This document shows, piece by piece, positions 58,852 to 64,000 of a stretch of 64,000 bases of DNA. This DNA is from Alkalinema sp. FACHB-956 (lineage in GTDB: Bacteria > Cyanobacteriota > Cyanobacteriia > Leptolyngbyales > Leptolyngbyaceae), in NCBI RefSeq assembly GCF_014697025.1, contig NZ_JACJRC010000006.1, positions 1 through 64,000 of the forward strand, written 5' to 3'. Position numbers and translations under genes: made by a program. The notes under the pieces were generated by a model. The model was not told the DNA's origin. It saw nothing but the letters and a program-made list of their open reading frames with translations, and did not search any database. Within the stretch, counting starts at the first letter, position 1; every line of letters starts with the position of its first letter.

Positions 58852-59628
58852 ATGGTAGTAATACAGTGTGGCGATCGCGTGTTCGAGGATATCCAAGCGG
58901 TCATTTTTGATAAGGATGGAACCCTGGCAGATTCACGGGCTTACTTAGTAGCGCAGGCTCAAAAACGGATTGACTGTTTAGAAACTCATCTGGCTGAAAT
59001 TCTTTCCCCCGCTGCAATGGAGCAGTTAACCGATCGGTTATTTCAGGCATGGGGGGTGGCGGAAACTCAGATTCATCCAGCAGGGCTGATGGCCGTGGGC
59101 TCCCGGCGGGATAACGAAATTGTCACGGCGGGATATGTGGCAGGATTGGGGTTTGCCTGGGTCGAGGCACTGACGATCGTGCAAACCGCCTTTCAAGCCG
59201 CGAATCAATTCTTTCCGCGCAAAGATTTACTGACCCCGATCGTAGCCCTGGGGCCAACTTATTTAGCGGCACTGCACAGACAGGGATTGCACCTGGGGCT
59301 ACTGTCGGCAGACACCACACCCAATGTTGAAGCGTTTGTCAATACCTATGGGTTACAGCCCTATGTCTCGTTGGTCATGGGTGCCCAAGAGGGGTTAAGC
59401 AAGCCTGATCCACAGTTGCTACACCAAGCCTGCGCGACAATCGGCGTTCCGCCCTCGCAAACGTTAGTGGTGGGAGACTCCGCTGCTGATATTGAATTGG
59501 CCAAGCGGGCGGACGCAGCAGGCGCGATCGGGGTTTGGGGTGCATGGGGACAGCCTTTTACCATCCCCAATGCAGATGTCATGATCGCCAGTCTGGCTGA
59601 AATTACAGTCTTGTCAGGAATGGGGTAA
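58852..59628 (+). CDS. HAD-superfamily hydrolase, phosphoglycolate phosphatase-like
   Basis: The 258-aa protein has the HAD core: motif I VIFDKDGTLADS with both aspartates, motif II LLSADT, motif III KPDPQLLHQA and motif IV VVGDSAADIELAKRA. The cap domain is the helical type of Gph-like enzymes. I chose ATG at 58852 because the following MVVIQCGDRVFEDIQAV resembles family N-termini; an upstream in-frame ATG at 58813 lies in front of a 14-bp tandem repeat (58823-58836, 58837-58850). Substrate may be phosphoglycolate or a pyrophosphate; not determined. Confidence 0.82.
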   Translation: MVVIQCGDRVFEDIQAVIFDKDGTLADSRAYLVAQAQKRIDCLETHLAEILSPAAMEQLTDRLFQAWGVAETQIHPAGLMAVGSRRDNEIVTAGYVAGLGFAWVEALTIVQTAFQAANQFFPRKDLLTPIVALGPTYLAALHRQGLHLGLLSADTTPNVEAFVNTYGLQPYVSLVMGAQEGLSKPDPQLLHQACATIGVPPSQTLVVGDSAADIELAKRADAAGAIGVWGAWGQPFTIPNADVMIASLAEITVLSGMG

Positions 59629-59666
59629 ACAGGCATCCCAATCAGAGATCCACAAATCAGGGCTAC

Positions 59667-59703
59667 AAAAAAGAACCGATCGATGCGATCGGTTCTTTTT
59701 TCC
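59667..59703. terminator. Bidirectional terminator between HAD gene and metK
   Basis: AAAAAAGAACCGATCG (59667-59682) and CGATCGGTTCTTTTTT (59686-59701) form a 16-bp stem around ATG. A/T tracts on both sides serve both converging genes. Confidence 0.92.
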
Positions 59704-59791
59704 TGAAGAAAATTTCGTGACTCAGACTCCAGTCGCCATGCGCTGAGGCATATGCTGAGTCATGTGCTAAGTCATGTGCCTAGATTCCGCT

Positions 59792-61024
59792 TTAAGCGGT
59801 TGCTAACAGACTCGTAGCCGCTTGCTTCAGGGCCTCAGCCTTATCCGTTTGCTCCCAAGGCAGTTCCAAATCGGGACGACCAAAGTGGCCGTAGGAAGCT
59901 ACATCTTGGAAGAACCGACCACCCCGCTCTCCGGGCAACGTTTGGAGATTGAAGGTTTGGATAATGCCAGCGGGACGCAATTCAAAGTGCTGATTGACCA
60001 ATTCGGTCAGCTTGTCAGCATCAATTTTGCCAGTGCCGAAGGTTTCCACCAACAAACTCACCGGACGAGCCACCCCGATCGCATAGCTCAACTGCACTTC
60101 ACATTTATCCGCCAAACCCGCAGCCACAATATTCTTAGCTACGTGGCGAGCTGCATAGGCTGCACTGCGATCGACCTTTGTAGGATCCTTACCGGAGAAG
60201 GCCCCACCCCCGTGACGGGAATAGCCACCGTAGGTATCCACAATAATTTTGCGACCTGTCAGACCAGCATCACCTTGAGGCCCACCAATCACAAACTTGC
60301 CGGTGGGATTCACCAAATACTTCGTATTTTCATCGGGTTTGATGGCAATATCTGCAAAGCAAGGCTCCACCACATGCTTCCAGAGGTCTGCTTTGATTTG
60401 TTCTTGGCTGACTCCTTCATCATGTTGGGTCGAAACCAGGATGGTATCAATTCCGATCGGTTGATTATCTTCGTAGAGAATCGTAACTTGAGTTTTGCCA
60501 TCCGGACGCAGATAGTTCACAATGCCAAGCTTGCGAACTTCCGCCAGCTTCCGGGAAATTCGGTGGGCCAAGCTAATGGGCAGGGGCATCAGTTCTGGCG
60601 TTTCGTTGCAAGCAAAGCCAAACATAATCCCTTGGTCGCCCGCACCAATTTTGTCCAGTTCCTCAGAACTAAGTTGTTCGCGAGTTTCCTGAGCGGTGTC
60701 TACCCCTTGGGCAATGTCGGGGGATTGCTCATCCAACGCCACTAAAACAGCACAGCTATTGGATGCAAAGCCATTTTCGGACAGCGTATAGCCAATTTCC
60801 GCAATTTTTTGGCGGGCTAACTCAATAAAATTGACCTGGGCCTTGGTTGTGATTTCACCCGTAATCAGCACGAGTCCTGTGTTGACAACCACTTCCGCCG
60901 CAACTCGGCTTTTCGGATCCTGGGTTAATACCGCATCCAGAATCGTGTCAGAAATTTGATCACAAATCTTGTCAGGATGCCCCTCAGTAACAGACTCAGA
61001 CGTAAAGAAATATCGGCGTGACAA
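59792..61024 (-). CDS. metK: S-adenosylmethionine synthetase
   Basis: MetK makes S-adenosylmethionine from methionine and ATP. The domains are standard: [20 protein letters not shown] (ATP site), [14 protein letters not shown], the flexible loop [34 protein letters not shown] and [19 protein letters not shown]. The start is TTG at 61024: GAGAGGG sits 7 bp upstream and the protein then begins (M)[11 protein letters not shown], matching cyanobacterial MetK. A longer frame to 61057 also starts on TTG but lacks support. No SAM riboswitch is recognisable in the leader. Convergent with the HAD gene. Confidence 0.96.
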   Translation of the reverse strand: MSRRYFFTSESVTEGHPDKICDQISDTILDAVLTQDPKSRVAAEVVVNTGLVLITGEITTKAQVNFIELARQKIAEIGYTLSENGFASNSCAVLVALDEQSPDIAQGVDTAQETREQLSSEELDKIGAGDQGIMFGFACNETPELMPLPISLAHRISRKLAEVRKLGIVNYLRPDGKTQVTILYEDNQPIGIDTILVSTQHDEGVSQEQIKADLWKHVVEPCFADIAIKPDENTKYLVNPTGKFVIGGPQGDAGLTGRKIIVDTYGGYSRHGGGAFSGKDPTKVDRSAAYAARHVAKNIVAAGLADKCEVQLSYAIGVARPVSLLVETFGTGKIDADKLTELVNQHFELRPAGIIQTFNLQTLPGERGGRFFQDVASYGHFGRPDLELPWEQTDKAEALKQAATSLLATA

Positions 61025-61076
61025 GGCAATACCCTCTCTTTCGCTCGTTAGGAACAATCGAAAAACTTAGCACTTC

Positions 61077-61085
61077 ATCCTAGCA
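61077..61085 (-). promoter_or_regulatory. Possible extended -10 promoter for metK
   Basis: On the minus strand TGCTAGGAT reads as an extended -10 (TGN TAGGAT) 53 bp before the TTG start. The -35 region is poor. Assignment by pattern only. Confidence 0.3.
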
Positions 61086-61296
61086 GGTTCAGTGGGTACA
61101 ATTGCCGAGGGGAGTAAACAAGCTCACTCCACAGCTCCACTGAAGCCAGCTCAATTCCAAGAAACAGGCTAGAACGCCTATGACCTGATTGGAAACAACA
61201 ATACCCAATCGTTAATCTTCAATGGAAATTCATGGGATTGACAGGCATCCTAGCAATTCTACGGAGATCGATGCTAGAAAAAACTGTGAACTTCAT

Positions 61297-62109
61297 TCAC
61301 TCTTTGAATTCATTTTTAGAAAGTGAATGAACAAAAATGGCGGCTTGGGTCCGATCGCGCAATCCTAAACGGCTCAGAATATTGGTGACATGGTTTTTGA
61401 CGGTTTTTTCGGAAATATAAAGTTGTTGAGCAATTTCACGATTACTGGCTCCTTGAGCAATCCATTGCAAAATTTCCCGTTCGCGCGGCGTTAGGGATTC
61501 CAGTAGTTCTGTTCCTTCTATTGTGCCGTCCCAAGGTTTGTCCCATGCAAGATTCGTAGGATGGGAAATTGCGGACTGGGAACTATGGGGATTGTCAAGT
61601 TCAGAGGGCACTTTTTCGTAGGAAATCGTCTTGAGAGAATTGTCATGGAGAGAGGACTCATGGGCAGGGCTCTGGGATAACCCCGCACTAGACAGACCAC
61701 TGGACATCAGGATTTTTTGGGCTAATCCTGGTGCTAATTGGGTATAGCCTTTCGCCACTAGATGAATGGCCTGCACCAATTCTTCAACCGGTGTATCTTT
61801 TAATAAATAGCCAGAAGCCCCGTGTTGCAAGGCTTGGGTCACATAGTCAGTATCATCAAAGGTTGTGAGAATGAGAACCTTGACCTGGGGAAAGTGCTGA
61901 CAAATTTCCCGCGTTGCTGCAACGCCATCCATCACGGGCATCCGCACATCCATTAAGACCACATCCGGTTGCAACGTCGCCAGTTGACCGATCGCGGCTT
62001 CGCCATTGTCTGCTTCGCCAATCACTTCTAAATCCGGTTCCGGTTTAAGCAGCGCGCGCAGTCCTCGTCGAATCAGGGTTTGGTCATCTACTAGGAATAA
62101 ACGGATCAT
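61297..62109 (-). CDS. NarL/LuxR-family response regulator
   Basis: The receiver (1-120) has LFLVDDQ, phospho-acceptor Asp in VVLMDVRMPVMDG and Lys in GYLLKDTPVEEL. The C-terminal LuxR-type HTH shows LTPREREILQWIAQGASNREIAQ and ISEKTVKNHVTNILSRLG. Between them is a Ser-rich linker of about 65 residues, longer than usual for the family. The gene is 50 bp downstream of its kinase on the same strand; the two form a two-component system. The target may include the divergent Spy-like gene. Confidence 0.93.
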   Translation of the reverse strand: MIRLFLVDDQTLIRRGLRALLKPEPDLEVIGEADNGEAAIGQLATLQPDVVLMDVRMPVMDGVAATREICQHFPQVKVLILTTFDDTDYVTQALQHGASGYLLKDTPVEELVQAIHLVAKGYTQLAPGLAQKILMSSGLSSAGLSQSPAHESSLHDNSLKTISYEKVPSELDNPHSSQSAISHPTNLAWDKPWDGTIEGTELLESLTPREREILQWIAQGASNREIAQQLYISEKTVKNHVTNILSRLGLRDRTQAAIFVHSLSKNEFKE

Positions 62110-62159
62110 GGGTGAATCTCTCCAATAGCAAACCGGAGGACGAGAAGTTAAGCAAGGAG

Positions 62160-63401
62160 TTAAGTGGGGGGCCAGGGAAAGGTTGCGGTGATCTGACAGC
62201 CTTGGCCAGGAGCGGTCAGAATGTCTAAGGTGCCGCCCAACGCGGAAACTCGCTCCTCCATCCCCTTCAGTCCAAAACCGCTTGTGGTCTGCGATCGCAC
62301 AAATCCTCTTCCATTATCCTGAATCTTTACAACCAGCCGATCCTGGAGCACCACATCAATTTGGACGGTGGTTGCATTGGCATATTTTTGGATATTCGTC
62401 AGGGCTTCTTGGATAATGCGATAGGTCGATGTTTTGAGCGGATAGGGCAGATCGTGGGGAAGAGTCACCTCAATTTTAGGCAGGATCTGGGTCGATCGCT
62501 GAAAACCTTCCATTAATTCCTGTAACAAGGCTGCTAAAGGTTGATTCTTTAAAGGATCACTGCGCAGGGTGGATACAGAACTGCGCACATCCTGGAGGGT
62601 TTTGGCACTGAGTTGTTTAGCCTCTAAAAGGAGATCTTTCGCTTCCTGCGGATCGCTGTCTAGTAAACGAATCGCCGCCTCTAAATGGAGGTTAAAGGCT
62701 GTTAAGGTGTGACCGAGGGAATCGTGAATTTCGCGGGCAATGCGATTGCGTTCCTGCAAGGTTGCGACGTCTTCAATTTTGAGGGCATATTTCCGCAATT
62801 GCTCATGGGCGATCGCGAGTTCTTCACGACTTTTGCGTTCTGCCAATACTGCACTAATCATGGGGGATAGAAAAACTAGCGCAAGTCCCAGTAAGACAAT
62901 CCCACTCATGGAAATCAACCAAAGACGCGAGATAGCAAATTCTGGAATTCGAGTTGCAACTAAAGGTCTGGGTCGCGCCGCGATCGAGAAATTGGTGTAG
63001 CGAAAGGGCAGGAAAATTAACAATCGGTAGATCTGAATTGAAAATGCTGTCAAAAATGTCGTAGAAATGATAGCAAGATGGTATTTTGATTCAAAAATCA
63101 AACAGCATCGAATCACAAAGATTACAAATAATAACGGAAAAAATTGTAGACCACTCAGTAAACTACTGAGAACAATTAACCCTGCATTCAGCAACAAATA
63201 GCCAACCTTGGCCCCGACTTGTTGGGTGGGGATGCGGAGCCCCAAGAGACCCACCATGACAATACAGAGCATATTTAAGAAGGGTTCTCGCGGAACCCAA
63301 CGCACACCCCCGATCGAAAGTTCCGCAATCAGAGCGATCGTTAATAAGATCCATTCAAAATACAGCAAAAATTTAAGGGGATGATTGCGGGGGGTGAGCA
63401 T
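62160..63401 (-). CDS. NarL-type sensor histidine kinase (HisKA_3)
   Basis: The N-terminal half has about six membrane helices without a clear periplasmic domain, suggesting a signal sensed in the membrane, as in DesK. The HisKA_3 phosphorylation site is EIHDSLGHTLTAFNLHLE. The ATPase domain has RIIQEALTNIQKYANA, DNGRGF and GFGLKGMEERV boxes. It is 413 aa and precedes its response regulator on the same strand. A repressor-like Spy/CpxP gene is divergent from it, so the stimulus may be envelope or membrane stress; this is inference. Confidence 0.92.
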   Translation of the reverse strand: MLTPRNHPLKFLLYFEWILLTIALIAELSIGGVRWVPREPFLNMLCIVMVGLLGLRIPTQQVGAKVGYLLLNAGLIVLSSLLSGLQFFPLLFVIFVIRCCLIFESKYHLAIISTTFLTAFSIQIYRLLIFLPFRYTNFSIAARPRPLVATRIPEFAISRLWLISMSGIVLLGLALVFLSPMISAVLAERKSREELAIAHEQLRKYALKIEDVATLQERNRIAREIHDSLGHTLTAFNLHLEAAIRLLDSDPQEAKDLLLEAKQLSAKTLQDVRSSVSTLRSDPLKNQPLAALLQELMEGFQRSTQILPKIEVTLPHDLPYPLKTSTYRIIQEALTNIQKYANATTVQIDVVLQDRLVVKIQDNGRGFVRSQTTSGFGLKGMEERVSALGGTLDILTAPGQGCQITATFPWPPT

Positions 63402-63679
63402 GGTGCTGTCAGGTGGGACGTAAGGGTAAACGTAAGATGGAGAGGCACAATCGAGTTCGGTAAGACTCCCGATGACTCCTTCATTGCGGATTTTCTATGC
63501 TTCTGTCAATGGGTCTGAAGTCCTAGTCGGAGTAGAGCCCTAAGTTAGGACGATCGCCTCAGGGATGAATCAAGGGCAGTGGCTAGGATAGAACTATCGA
63601 AGCAAGCGGTAGCTTCTCCCCTTGCAACGAGGCATGTTAAACGATTTTCCTCAATGAGAATCCTTTCAAGGAGATAGGC

Positions 63680-64000
63680 ATGAATTTCCAACTCAATCGT
63701 AAATGGGTCACCCTAGTTGCCGGTATGGCGGTGTTAGCCAGTCCTTTAGTGGCATCGAGTGCCTTTGCTCGCCCTGCGTGGAATGGTGATTCTGGTATGC
63801 AGATTGCCCAATTGGGTGAAGGTAAAGGCGATCGCATCGAGAAACTCAAACAGGAGTTGAATTTATCCCAGCAACAAATCGATCAAATCAAGCAGATTCG
63901 CCAATCGACCCGGAGTCAAATTGAAGCCCTCTTAACCCCGGAACAAAAGGCTCAAATTAAAGCAGCTGCGGGCAATCGCCAGGGTCGTCGGGGCGGCATG
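63680..64000 (+). CDS. Spy/CpxP-like periplasmic protein, 3'-truncated by window edge
   Basis: ATG at 63680 follows AAGGAG by 5 bp. The protein has a clear signal peptide (basic MNFQLNRK, hydrophobic VTLVAGMAVLASPLVASS, AFA cleavage site), then a helical region with ELNLSQQQIDQIKQIR and the LTPEQ motif (IEALLTPEQKAQIK) of the Spy/CpxP (LTXXQ) family of periplasmic chaperones. At least 107 codons are open and the frame runs off the window, so the C-terminus is unseen. It is divergent from the two-component genes. Confidence 0.85.
   Translation, partial: MNFQLNRKWVTLVAGMAVLASPLVASSAFARPAWNGDSGMQIAQLGEGKGDRIEKLKQELNLSQQQIDQIKQIRQSTRSQIEALLTPEQKAQIKAAAGNRQGRRGGM

Noticed and set aside
61025-61296. 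Possible SAM riboswitch upstream of metK
   Set aside because: No SAM-I or other known SAM-binding core can be traced in the leader.

Overview
The window is a chromosomal segment of a phycobilisome-containing cyanobacterium. It carries photosystem II genes psbD and psbC, the NDH-1 genes ndhA-I-G-E, a core-membrane linker apcE, a CpcS/CpeS-type bilin lyase, an NblS/Hik33-type sensor kinase and a PEP-CTERM protein. The palindrome GCGATCGC (HIP1) recurs throughout. The four linker repeats in ApcE and the HpsJ-like and PEP-CTERM genes suggest a filamentous, Leptolyngbya-like lineage; this placement is inference. No insertion sequence, prophage, CRISPR array, tRNA or rRNA was recognised.

Layout. 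1-2.1 kb: 3' part of psbD overlapping psbC. 2.6-7 kb (minus): ndhA-ndhI-ndhG-ndhE with gltA upstream. 7.5-17.6 kb (mostly plus): a small unknown gene, codA, a GT39 glycosyltransferase, trmB (minus), a metallophosphoesterase, rplU-rpmA, a methyltransferase, a HAD phosphatase and an unknown gene. 17.7-31.1 kb: proA, sulfiredoxin, a SpoIID-like protein, an MscS-type membrane protein, an SRPBCC protein, ribBA and the minus-strand set glcE-glcF-nblS. 31.5-33.3 kb: a two-gene signalling pair whose domains are complementarily degenerate. 33.4-36.7 kb (minus): DUF502-nusB-ftsY. 37-41.6 kb: surface-polysaccharide and envelope genes (GT2, HpsJ-like, PEP-CTERM) plus a coiled-coil TerB_C-like protein. 43-46.7 kb: a BrxD-like ATPase convergent with a STAND NTPase/TPR protein, the most accessory-looking part of the window. 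47.1-54.7 kb: a two-TM protein, apcE, the lyase, an ABC exporter pair and a TauE/SafE permease. 54.8-64 kb: a REC-GGDEF-EAL regulator, rpsA, a HAD phosphatase, metK, a NarL-type two-component pair and the start of a Spy/CpxP-like gene.

Functionally the window joins light harvesting and electron transport (psbD/C, ndh, apcE, lyase, NblS) with central and photorespiratory metabolism (gltA, glcE/F, proA, ribBA, metK) and housekeeping translation and secretion (rplU, rpmA, rpsA, ftsY, nusB, trmB). The accessory content lies at 37-47 kb.

Two things stand out. First, a BrxD-type ATPase sits outside any visible BREX locus, beside a STAND NTPase and a few kilobases from a TerB_C-like protein: a candidate conflict or stress system. 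Second, short imperfect tandem duplications of 9-21 bp occur at more than twenty places in intergenic DNA, across stop codons and in frame inside genes.
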